Assembly: GCA_945877525.1 (NCBI GenBank)
Contig: CAMDVP010000139.1
Location: 1-8,036 of the forward strand
Reading direction: 5' to 3'
DNA from: an uncultured Clostridia bacterium
GTDB lineage: Bacteria > Bacillota > Clostridia > Christensenellales > Aristaeellaceae
Length of the DNA stretch: 8,036 nt
Under the pieces are notes generated by a model. The model was not told where the DNA came from. It made no database searches and was given only the letters and a program-made list of their open reading frames with translations. Position numbers and translations under genes: made by a program. Positions 1-5,937 of the stretch are shown here, one piece after another. How positions within the stretch are numbered: position 1 is the stretch's first letter; every line of letters starts with the position of its first letter.

Positions 1-509
1 GCGAGCTTGCCGCTGACGATACGGTGAAGAGCGTTACCCTGACCGCGCAGTGGACGAACAAGGACTACACGGTGACCTTCGACACCAACAGCGGCAGCGC
101 CATTGCGGACAAAGCCTTGCATTGGGACGACGCGGTGCTTGGCGGCATTGCCAATCCCACAAGGAGCGGCTGGACATTCACCGGCTGGATGTGCGGGGAT
201 AAGCCCGTGACGGCACAGACCAAGTACAGCGAGCTTGCCGCTGACGATACGGTGAAGAGCGTTACCCTGACCGCGCAGTGGACAAACAAGGACTACACGG
301 TGACCTTCGACACCAACGGCGGCAGCGCCATCGCGGACAAAGCCTTGCATTGGGACGACGCGGTGCTTGACGGCATTGCCAATCCCACAAGGAGCGGTTT
401 TGCATTTGCTGGCTGGATGTGCGGGGACAAACCCGTTACAGCACAGACCAAGTACAGCGAACTCGCCGCCTCCGATACGGAGATGACCATTACGCTGACT
501 GCGCAGTGG
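1..509 (+). repeat. In-frame tandem repeat, 228-bp period
   Basis: Copy 1 (1-228) and copy 2 (229-456) are nearly identical, with about 15 mismatches by hand count; a partial, more diverged third copy runs 457-509. The period of exactly 228 bp (76 codons) keeps the frame. Differences cluster in the second half of the unit (GWTFTGW versus GFAFAGW region). The array begins before the window, so total copy number is unknown. The high identity suggests recent duplication or homogenisation, and the array may vary in length between strains. Confidence 0.93.
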
Positions 510-1361
510 TCGGACAGCACCGCCCCTGTGATTTTCGGCATTGAGGACGGCGAAGTCTATTGCTCCGCGCCCGCCGTGACCGTCACGGACAACAAGGGAA
601 TTGTGGGAGTCACTGTGAACGGCACGTCGGTTACACTCGGCAGCAACGGCGAATTCACTCTGCCTGCAACGAACAGCGCGCAGACGATTGTCGCTACGGA
701 CGCGGAAGGCAACAGTACGCAAGTAACTGTGACCGTCAACGACGGACACCGCGGCGGCATGGCGACCTGCGTCAATCAGGCCGTCTGCATCCACTGCGGC
801 GAAGCGTACGGCGAGGTGGGCGGCACGAATCACATTCATCTGGAGCATGTGTCTGCCAGCGAAGCTACCGTGACCGAGACCGGCAATATCGAGTACTGGT
901 ATTGCACGGATTGCCGCCACTACTTCTCCGATGCGGACGGCAAGAACGTCATCACGCAGGAGGACACCATCACGCCAAAGCTCCCGCCGGAGATCATCGA
1001 TGGCATGGGGCAAAGCATCCTCGCCGGTGAGGAGAAGGCTCTGGCCTTCACCTCCAACGCCTCGTTCGATGACTTTAAGCGCGTTGAGCTGGACGGCAAA
1101 ACTCTTTCCGCCCAAAACTATACCATCAGGGAGGGCAGCACGATCGTCACCCTGAAGGCTGAGTATGTTGCGACGCTGGCCGTTGGCGAGCATACCATCG
1201 GCGTCGTCTCGGAGAACGGCACGGCTGAGACTGCATTCTCAGTCAACCCGCAGCTCCCGCAAACCGGAGACAACAGCCGCATCGCGCTGTGGATGGCGCT
1301 TCTCCTCATCAGCGGCGGACTGATGACTGCTGCCTGCATCCGAAAGCGTTCCGCCAGATAA
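1..1361 (+). CDS. LPXTG cell-wall-anchored repeat surface protein (3' part; 5' end outside window)
   Basis: The reading frame is open from the left edge (first full codon at 3), so the N-terminus and signal peptide lie upstream; the GTG at 24 is an internal Val codon. Domains in order: two full 76-residue units of the Listeria-Bacteroides type (each with a YTVTFDTN core and a CGDKPVTAQTKYSELAA end) and the start of a third, to about base 509; a bacterial Ig-like segment beginning STAPVI (510-749); a Cys-rich module with CxxCG and YWYCTDC motifs and nearby His residues (768-977), common in clostridial secreted proteins; a further beta-rich segment (about 981-1250); then LPQTG at 1254-1268, a hydrophobic stretch and a basic tail (RKRSAR). 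Sortase would cleave between Thr and Gly and link the protein to peptidoglycan. Such proteins are often adhesins or carry an enzyme upstream of the repeats; the function cannot be told from this end. A strong terminator follows. Confidence 0.9.
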   Translation, partial: ELAADDTVKSVTLTAQWTNKDYTVTFDTNSGSAIADKALHWDDAVLGGIANPTRSGWTFTGWMCGDKPVTAQTKYSELAADDTVKSVTLTAQWTNKDYTVTFDTNGGSAIADKALHWDDAVLDGIANPTRSGFAFAGWMCGDKPVTAQTKYSELAASDTEMTITLTAQWSDSTAPVIFGIEDGEVYCSAPAVTVTDNKGIVGVTVNGTSVTLGSNGEFTLPATNSAQTIVATDAEGNSTQVTVTVNDGHRGGMATCVNQAVCIHCGEAYGEVGGTNHIHLEHVSASEATVTETGNIEYWYCTDCRHYFSDADGKNVITQEDTITPKLPPEIIDGMGQSILAGEEKALAFTSNASFDDFKRVELDGKTLSAQNYTIREGSTIVTLKAEYVATLAVGEHTIGVVSENGTAETAFSVNPQLPQTGDNSRIALWMALLLISGGLMTAACIRKRSAR

Positions 1362-1379
1362 ACGGATAACCGAAGCGTT

Positions 1380-1419
1380 CCCTCCTGTCAGAACAGGGAT
1401 TCTGGCAGGAGGGCTTTTT
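1380..1419 (+). terminator. Intrinsic terminator of the LPXTG surface protein gene
   Basis: A 14-bp stem starts 18 bases after the stop codon: CCCTCCTGTCAGAA (1380-1393) pairs with TTCTGGCAGGAGGG (1400-1413) with a single G-T pair and a 6-base loop, followed by CTTTTT. This is a textbook rho-independent terminator. Confidence 0.93.
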
Positions 1420-1492
1420 GACGGATACGGGGCTGCGCATGACCGCAATTCCTCTGGCTTCATTCGTATCCGCCGTGCGGCAGCGAAGCGCG

Positions 1493-1532
1493 AAAAACGG
1501 CGGGCCTTTCTCGTGTCCGGCGAGAAAGACCC
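1493..1532 (-). terminator. Intrinsic terminator of the ZIP transporter gene
   Basis: Read on the minus strand, GGGTCTTTCTCG (1532-1521) and CGAGAAAGGCCC (1513-1502) form a long stem with one internal mismatch and a 7-base loop, followed by GCCG and TTTTT (1497-1493). It lies about 65 bases beyond the transporter stop codon, in the right orientation to end its transcript. Confidence 0.8.
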
Positions 1533-1572
1533 TTGCAAATTCGCTGGCAGGGAGCATAACGACCAGGTGGAT

Positions 1573-1595
1573 GCGCTGTTCGCAGCCGCTTTTTT
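1573..1595 (+). terminator. Second plus-strand terminator-like hairpin with TTCG loop
   Basis: GCGCTG (1573-1578), a TTCG loop and CAGCCGC (1583-1589) form six base pairs with one bulged C, followed directly by TTTTTT (1590-1595). It would stop plus-strand transcription just before it runs antisense into the transporter gene. It may be a backup for the terminator at 1380-1419 or the end of an unannotated short transcript; no promoter for such a transcript was identified. Confidence 0.6.
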
Positions 1596-1598
1596 CTG

Positions 1599-2390
1599 TT
1601 ATCCAAGGGCCACGTCGAGGGCCATCATGATCGCGAAGCCGCCGAGGGTGGCCAGGGTCATCAGCCCGCGGCGGGGGTTGCGCTGGCTTTCCGGTACCAG
1701 CTCCGCCACCACCACCGATACCATGGCCCCGGCCGCAAAGCTGAGCAGGAAGGGGAGAATCTCCCGAACACCCACGGCCAGCAGCGCGCCCAGCACACCC
1801 GCCATGGGTTCCACCGCGCCGCTGAGCTGCCCCAGGAAGAAGGCCCTGCCCCGGCCCATGCCCTCCCTGCGGAGGGGCAGGCTGACCGCCGCGCCCTCGG
1901 GGAAGTTCTGCAGTCCGATGCCCAGGGCCAGCATCCACGCGCCGGTCAGCCCGCCGTCGCCCATCGAAAAGGCCAGCGCGCCGAAGGCCACGCCCACAGC
2001 CAATCCCTCGGGGATATTGTGCAGGGTAATGGACGTGATGAGCATGACGCACCGGCGGCGGCTGTCGGTCATGTCGCCCCGGGCAGTCAGGCGCTGCATC
2101 AGTCTGTCGCCGCAGGTCAGCACCGCGCCGCCCGTCAGAAAGCCTGCGCAGGCCGGCAGCCATGCCGCCTGGCCCAGGGAAACTGCCATATCAATGCCGG
2201 GGGCAAGCAGCGACCAGTAAGAAGAAGCCAGCATCACTCCTGCGCCAAAGCCCAGCATGGCATCCATCACCGTGGGGCGCATGCGCCGCGTCATGAACAC
2301 CAGCGCCGCGCCCAGCGCCGTGACAGACCATGTAAACAGCGTTGCAAGCAGGGCCTGCAGCGGATAGGAAAGGGAAAACAAACCGTTCAT
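1599..2390 (-). CDS. ZIP-family divalent metal transporter, GufA/ZIP11-like
   Basis: A 263-residue, strongly hydrophobic protein with about eight predicted membrane segments, the usual size for prokaryotic ZIP proteins, which move Zn2+ or Fe2+ and related ions into the cytoplasm. Family signatures: HNIPEG at residues 124-129 (transmembrane helix 4) and QNFPEG at 161-166 (helix 5), forming the intramembrane metal site; GAVEPMAG in the next helix and AELVPES near the end. QNFPEG rather than HNxPEG in helix 5 is typical of the GufA/ZIP11 branch. The start at 2390 is chosen because GAGGCGG sits 6 bases upstream; an in-frame ATG at 2405 would add MRRYA but has only a weak site. The gene is divergent from the MerR regulator and ends at a minus-strand terminator. 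The metal specificity cannot be read from the sequence. Control by the neighbouring MerR is possible, but no operator is evident on this side. Confidence 0.9.
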   Translation of the reverse strand: MNGLFSLSYPLQALLATLFTWSVTALGAALVFMTRRMRPTVMDAMLGFGAGVMLASSYWSLLAPGIDMAVSLGQAAWLPACAGFLTGGAVLTCGDRLMQRLTARGDMTDSRRRCVMLITSITLHNIPEGLAVGVAFGALAFSMGDGGLTGAWMLALGIGLQNFPEGAAVSLPLRREGMGRGRAFFLGQLSGAVEPMAGVLGALLAVGVREILPFLLSFAAGAMVSVVVAELVPESQRNPRRGLMTLATLGGFAIMMALDVALG

Positions 2391-2396
2391 GGCATA

Positions 2397-2403
2397 CCGC
2401 CTC
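2397..2403 (-). promoter_or_regulatory. Ribosome binding site that favours the ZIP start at 2390
   Basis: On the minus strand GAGGCGG lies 6 bases before the ATG at 2390. The upstream ATG at 2405 overlaps this element and has only weak purine content before it, so the shorter protein is preferred. Confidence 0.6.
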
Positions 2404-2502
2404 ATTTCCAGTCAGGGTGGTTCATGCTATGCCATGGCGGCTGGGAAGGTGAAAAGCCCCGGGACATGCACCGGGCAGATGGTTCCAAACCTATAGCGAC
2501 TA

Positions 2503-2531
2503 TTGTTTTTCTTTGCGCCGGATGCTATAAT
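2503..2531 (+). promoter_or_regulatory. Sigma-A promoter of the merR gene
   Basis: TTGTTT (2503-2508), a 17-bp spacer and a perfect TATAAT (2526-2531) lie 56 bases before the ATG at 2587, predicting a transcript start near 2538. A GGATG motif (2520-2524) sits just before the -10 box, as in the promoter at 3418-3448, which hints at autoregulation. A short dyad, GGTT-CCA-AACC (2481-2491), lies just upstream of the -35 box. CCCGG (2458-2462) and CCGGG (2471-2475) form another short inverted repeat in the divergent region. Confidence 0.8.
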
Positions 2532-2586
2532 CGGAGGGAATACAGCTTCGTTTCCCGGAGATCTACGCGAAAAGGAATGGATTTTC

Positions 2587-3378
2587 ATGCACTATGTCAT
2601 CGGCGATGTAGCCCGTACCCTGGGCCTGACGCCCGGCGCGCTTCATTATTTCGAACGGGAGGGTGTCATATCCCCCAAGAAGGGTGATAATACCCGCCGA
2701 ACCTACAGCGCGGAGGATGTGATCCGCCTGATCAGTTATCGGAAATACCGCAGCATGGAAATGCCTCTGAAGGAGATTGCCCGCCAGTTTTCGCCCGATG
2801 GCAGCATGTGCGGCGAGATTGCAGCTAAAATGGCCCGTCAGCAATGCCAGGCGGAGGAAACGGCAAGGCGCTACCAGATGCTGGCGGAGGATATCGCCTG
2901 GTTTGCTGAGCACACGATGGCGGCATCTGAGCGAATTGGTCAGATAGACGTGGACACCATGCCGGAAAGCTATGTGCTTCAGGTGGGCAAGGATGGGTTT
3001 ATCAGCCGCGACAGGGAGGAGCAGACACGGGTGGCCGCGTGGCTGGAATACCTGCCAGCCGTGCGCATAAGCACCCTGTGCACAGAAAACGGACGGTCCA
3101 ACCTTTGCTACTCGATTGATGCAGACCGCGCCCGCTTCCTGGGTCTGGACGCTGTGCCCGGTACGGTGCTGCTCCCGCGCTGCGCGGCGCTGCACACCTT
3201 CCAACGTCAGGATTTATCCTATTATGATAATCCGTCCAACGCTTTTTCCGCCCTGCAGGAGTATGCCATGGTGCATGCTTTCCAGCAGGCGGGCCCGGCC
3301 CTGGGCATTAGCCTGTGTGTGGAGTGCAGGGGCAGTGAAAGAAATACCATCCTGGAGGTCTGGCTGCCCATTCGCTGA
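2587..3378 (+). CDS. MerR-family transcriptional regulator with BmrR/GyrI-like effector domain
   Basis: A 263-residue cytoplasmic DNA-binding protein. Residues 1-70 form a MerR winged helix-turn-helix: YVIGDVARTLGLTPGALHYF recognition region, EREGVISP, RRTYSAEDV wing and a following helix. A helical linker (about 75-120) would dimerise. The C-terminal part (about 125-263) ends in EVWLPI, like the last strand of GyrI/BmrR ligand-binding domains, so a small organic effector is more likely than a metal ion, although several Cys residues are scattered through the protein. MerR proteins bind between over-spaced -35 and -10 boxes and twist the DNA to activate. The ATG at 2587 has AAGGA about 11 bases upstream and begins at the expected N-terminus; an in-frame TTG at 2503 is inside the -35 box and cannot be the start. 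The gene is co-oriented with the reductase 124 bases downstream, whose promoter has MerR-type spacing. Confidence 0.9.
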   Translation: MHYVIGDVARTLGLTPGALHYFEREGVISPKKGDNTRRTYSAEDVIRLISYRKYRSMEMPLKEIARQFSPDGSMCGEIAAKMARQQCQAEETARRYQMLAEDIAWFAEHTMAASERIGQIDVDTMPESYVLQVGKDGFISRDREEQTRVAAWLEYLPAVRISTLCTENGRSNLCYSIDADRARFLGLDAVPGTVLLPRCAALHTFQRQDLSYYDNPSNAFSALQEYAMVHAFQQAGPALGISLCVECRGSERNTILEVWLPIR

Positions 3379-3417
3379 CAGGCATGCGTTTTCCCCCTTT
3401 CTTTTTTCAAAAAGCCC

Positions 3418-3448
3418 TTGCATCCATAGCCGCTTTCGGATGTATAAT
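3418..3448 (+). promoter_or_regulatory. MerR-type promoter/operator of the flavoprotein gene
   Basis: TTGCAT (3418-3423) and a perfect TATAAT (3443-3448) are separated by 19 bp, longer than the 17 bp preferred by sigma-A and diagnostic of MerR-activated promoters. CATCC (3421-3425) and GGATG (3438-3442) form an inverted repeat between the boxes, the usual MerR operator position. GGAT (3438-3441) also pairs with ATCC (3447-3450) across the -10 box. The nearest candidate regulator is the MerR protein encoded immediately upstream. The -35 match is only moderate, as expected for an activator-dependent promoter. Confidence 0.6.
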
Positions 3449-3455
3449 CCCATCA

Positions 3456-3479
3456 GATTGACGGATTCTTGTCAATCCG
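3456..3479 (+). promoter_or_regulatory. Overlapping inverted repeats in the flavoprotein mRNA leader
   Basis: GATTGAC (3456-3462) and GTCAATC (3471-3477) form a perfect 7-bp inverted repeat with an 8-base loop. Overlapping it, CGGATT (3462-3467) and AATCCG (3474-3479) form a second 6-bp inverted repeat. The predicted transcript start is about 3455, so the RNA would begin almost at the base of the hairpin. It may be a 5' stabilising stem-loop, a second operator or both. It ends 9 bases before the AGGAGG ribosome binding site. Confidence 0.55.
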
Positions 3480-3488
3480 AAAGTACAG

Positions 3489-3494
3489 AGGAGG
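3489..3494 (+). promoter_or_regulatory. Consensus ribosome binding site of the flavoprotein gene
   Basis: A perfect AGGAGG lies 8 bases before the ATG at 3503. The in-frame ATG at 3497 is only 2 bases away, too close for efficient initiation, so 3503 is the start. The strong site fits the gene's highly biased codon use. Confidence 0.85.
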
Positions 3495-3502
3495 TAATGG
3501 GT

Positions 3503-5299
3503 ATGAAGAAGGTTCTTTCCCTGGTGCTGGCCCTGGCCATGCTGCTGACCATGAGCAGCCTTGCCGTTGCCGAAGCCGGTGTGTTCACCGGTGTGGGCGA
3601 CAGCAAGATCGGCGGCGCCGGCTCCATCGAGGTTGCCGTGACCGTGGATGAAAACGGTGTGGTGACCAATGTTGAAGTGACCAAGAACGGCGACACCCCC
3701 GGTATCAGCGACCCCGCGGTGCAGACCATCCCCGGCCGCATCGTGGAGATGCAGAGCGCCAATGTGGATGCTGTGTCCACTGCTACCTTCACCAGTGAAG
3801 CCATCATGGCTGCCACCCTGGACGCTGTGACCAAGGCCGGCCTGGACGCGGCTGCCTGGAGCGAGAAGAAGGAAGCTGTTGTGGAAAAGGGCGCCGATGT
3901 GGTGCTGGAGGCTGATGTGGTGATCGTCGGTGCGGGTGGCGCGGGCCTGGCGGCTGCCGTGCAGGCCAACCAGAACGGCTCCACCGTCATCGTGCTGGAA
4001 AAGATGGGCAAGGTTGGCGGCAACACCATCCTGGCCGGCGGCGCCATGAACGCCGTGAACGACCGCAGCGAGCAGGCGATTGCCTACAATGACTCTGTGG
4101 AATGGCACTTTACCCAGACCATGAACGGCGGCGACAACCAGGGCGATCCCGTGCTGGTACACACCCTGGTGAGCAACGCCTATGCCGGCGTGGAATGGCT
4201 GATGGACCTGGGCATGGAATTCCAGGATGAAACCTCCGGCCTGTTCACCGTGACCGGCGGCCTGTGGCCCCGCGCCCACAAGCCCGTGATGCCCCTGGGC
4301 CAGGGCTTCTTCGCCACCTACATGAATTACATCGACAGCCACGAGGGCGTGGACGTGATGCTCAACACCAAGGCCAATGAGCTGCTGGTGAATGAGGACG
4401 GCCGCGTGTGCGGCGTGGTGGCCACCGGCGAAACCGGCAACACCGTGACCGTGAAGGCTCACAATGGCGTCATCATGGCTACCGGCGGCTTTGCTGCCAG
4501 CGTGGAGCTGCGCTCCGCCTTCAACACCCAGTGGGCTGACCTGGGCGCTTCCATCAAGTCCACCAACCATGCCGGCGCCACCGGCGACGGCATCAAGATG
4601 ATGCAGAAGCTGGGCGCTGACTTCGTGCAGATGGGCAACATCCAGCTGCTGCCCCTGGGTGATCCCGTGACCGGCTCCCTGGCCGGCAACATTGAGCACG
4701 ATGTGGAGACCCGCATCTTCGTCAACAAGGAAGGCAACCGCTTCGTCAACGAGGGCGGCCGCCGCGACGATATGACCAACGCCCTGTTTGCCCAGACCGA
4801 TGCCTACATGTGGATCGTGATGGACTCCGACACCTATCCCACCGGCGATGAACTGAATAACTTTGGCGAGACCATCAACCAGTTGGTGGAAGCTGGCCGT
4901 GCCTTCAAGGGCGAGACCTTGGAGGAGCTGGCTGAGAAGATTGGCGTACCCGCCGAGAACCTGGTGGCTGCCGTGACCGAGTTCAACCGTCACGCTGAGG
5001 GTGGTGACCTGGCCGGTACTCCCGACGAGTTTGGCCGCACCCTGTTCAGCACCCCCATCGACAACGGCCCGTTCTACGCCGCGGCCCGCGTACCCACTGT
5101 GCACCACACCATGGGCGGCGTGCGCATCAACCAGTACTGCCAGGTCATCAATGAGAATGGCCAGATCATCCCCGGCCTGTATGCGGCTGGCGAGGTGACC
5201 GGCGGCATTCACGGCGCCAACCGTCTGGGTGGCAATGCTTTGACCGACACCGTGGTGTTTGGCCGCATTGCCGGTGACAGCGCCTCTCAGGCCAAGTAA
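3503..5299 (+). CDS. Secreted FMN/FAD flavoprotein reductase (urocanate/fumarate reductase family)
   Basis: A 598-residue protein that should transfer electrons from a membrane donor through FMN and FAD to an organic acceptor outside the membrane. Residues 1-24 are a Sec signal peptide (MKK, hydrophobic core, AVAEA; no lipobox Cys or twin Arg). Residues about 28-113 are an FMN-binding domain with DAVSTAT (89-95); by family precedent Thr95 carries FMN attached by an ApbE-type transferase, which is not in this window. Residues 138-598 are an FAD_binding_2/catalytic unit: GAGGAG (143-148), Glu166 after the second strand, RFVNE then Arg421-Asp422 (catalytic Arg, Fcc3 R402), HHTMGG (His534) and GANRLGG (Arg574). 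Leu383 stands where Fcc3 has the substrate His of an HPT motif, so classical fumarate reduction is doubtful. There is no haem CxxCH domain, as in UrdA-like enzymes. Codon use is strongly biased (GGC, ACC, CTG, GTG, AAG), suggesting high expression. The substrate is unknown. Confidence 0.92.
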   Translation: MKKVLSLVLALAMLLTMSSLAVAEAGVFTGVGDSKIGGAGSIEVAVTVDENGVVTNVEVTKNGDTPGISDPAVQTIPGRIVEMQSANVDAVSTATFTSEAIMAATLDAVTKAGLDAAAWSEKKEAVVEKGADVVLEADVVIVGAGGAGLAAAVQANQNGSTVIVLEKMGKVGGNTILAGGAMNAVNDRSEQAIAYNDSVEWHFTQTMNGGDNQGDPVLVHTLVSNAYAGVEWLMDLGMEFQDETSGLFTVTGGLWPRAHKPVMPLGQGFFATYMNYIDSHEGVDVMLNTKANELLVNEDGRVCGVVATGETGNTVTVKAHNGVIMATGGFAASVELRSAFNTQWADLGASIKSTNHAGATGDGIKMMQKLGADFVQMGNIQLLPLGDPVTGSLAGNIEHDVETRIFVNKEGNRFVNEGGRRDDMTNALFAQTDAYMWIVMDSDTYPTGDELNNFGETINQLVEAGRAFKGETLEELAEKIGVPAENLVAAVTEFNRHAEGGDLAGTPDEFGRTLFSTPIDNGPFYAAARVPTVHHTMGGVRINQYCQVINENGQIIPGLYAAGEVTGGIHGANRLGGNALTDTVVFGRIAGDSASQAK

Positions 5300-5313
5300 T
5301 CCCGGTATTCGGA

Positions 5314-5347
5314 GGGAGATGAGGCATGGCTTCATCTCCCCCTTTTT
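5314..5347 (+). terminator. Terminator between the flavoprotein and NusG_II genes
   Basis: GGGAGATGA (5314-5322) and TCATCTCCC (5332-5340) form a perfect 9-bp stem with a 9-base loop, followed by CC and TTTTT. It is 52 bases before the next start codon, and I see no convincing promoter in between. Partial read-through, giving less NusG_II protein than flavoprotein, is the simplest explanation. Confidence 0.88.
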
Positions 5348-5398
5348 CATGGCCGCAGCGGCACGACGCCGCGGCTGTGCCAACAGGGAGGAGCCGTT

Positions 5399-5899
5399 AT
5401 GCGAAACAAGAACATCTGGATTCTGCTGGGCGCCGCGATGGTGATCCTGCTGCTGCTTGCCGCTTCCCAACTGTTTTTCGGGCCTGGCGCCATGGTAACG
5501 GACGGCGCGCCTACCATGGTTCCGAGTGAAGCGCCGTCGCCCCAGACCACGTCTGACGGGGAGGATATCACAGCTGTCCCCGTCAGGGCCTATCTGCTGG
5601 TCACGGTGGGTGGTGTTCCCTATCAGCCCCTGCCCCTGACGCGGGAGGGCGATTATACCATCACCCAGAAGGCAACCGGCGCGGAAAACGTGATCCACGT
5701 ATCCGCGGAGGGCGTGTATATGAAGTCCTCCACCTGCGAAAATCACGACTGCGTGCAGCAGGGCGAGGTGACCCTGGACAACAAAGACACCCGGATTCTG
5801 GGCAACATGATTATTTGCCTGCCAAACCAGGTGACACTGGAGCTGTACTCCGAGCAGGAGCTGCGCGATGCATTGCTTGCTCCATCGGCGGAGCCATGA
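5399..5899 (+). CDS. Membrane-anchored NusG domain II-containing protein
   Basis: A 166-residue protein with an N-terminal membrane anchor (about residues 6-27, after MRNKN), a Pro/Ser/Thr-rich linker (about 33-60) and a NusG_II-type domain (about 62-152) on the outer face. Hallmarks are KSSTCENHDCVQQG (Cys113 and Cys118) and the later MIICLPNQVTLEL (Cys140), matching the family's CxxxxC-vxxG and iCLPN pattern. These proteins are unrelated in role to transcription factor NusG. They are often encoded in Firmicutes beside FMN-binding/ApbE or Gx-transporter genes and have no firmly known function. Location after a covalent-FMN reductase suggests a role in the same extracytoplasmic electron-transfer or flavin-handling process. 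The start is set by AGGGAGGAG (5385-5393), 5 bases before the ATG. It probably shares the upstream transcript by read-through and ends at its own terminator. Confidence 0.85.
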   Translation: MRNKNIWILLGAAMVILLLLAASQLFFGPGAMVTDGAPTMVPSEAPSPQTTSDGEDITAVPVRAYLLVTVGGVPYQPLPLTREGDYTITQKATGAENVIHVSAEGVYMKSSTCENHDCVQQGEVTLDNKDTRILGNMIICLPNQVTLELYSEQELRDALLAPSAEP

Positions 5900-5937
5900 A
5901 TGGCGGCAGGACAAAAACTGGACAGGAATCAGGCAAA

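Larger units (their letters stand above)
1362..1598. other. Convergent intergenic region with several terminators
   Basis: No gene is supported here. It lies between the 3' ends of the surface protein gene (+) and the ZIP transporter gene (-). It holds a plus terminator (1380-1419), a minus terminator (1493-1532) and a second plus hairpin/T-run (1573-1595). There is also a 7-bp inverted repeat, CGGATAC (1422-1428) and GTATCCG (1466-1472), with no T-run. Short open frames here overlap these hairpins and show no coding character. Confidence 0.6.

Noticed and set aside
1..509. CRISPR-like array
   Set aside because: The repeat is 228 bp with no spacers and is in-frame protein coding.
1309..2163. 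284-codon minus-strand open frame overlapping the ZIP gene
   Set aside because: It is in another frame of a well-supported ZIP transporter and runs through the minus terminator at 1493-1532; the translation is low-complexity Arg/Gly.
2503..2586. N-terminal extension of the MerR protein from TTG 2503
   Set aside because: The TTG is the -35 box and the extension contains the -10 box, so it would not be transcribed; the MerR family N-terminus matches the ATG at 2587.
3379..3417. Terminator after merR
   Set aside because: There is a T-rich run (3398-3408) but no GC stem before it, so merR transcripts may read into the flavoprotein gene.
3116..3502. Extension of the flavoprotein frame upstream into merR
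   Set aside because: It overlaps merR and the reductase promoter; a signal peptide and AGGAGG site fix the start at 3503.
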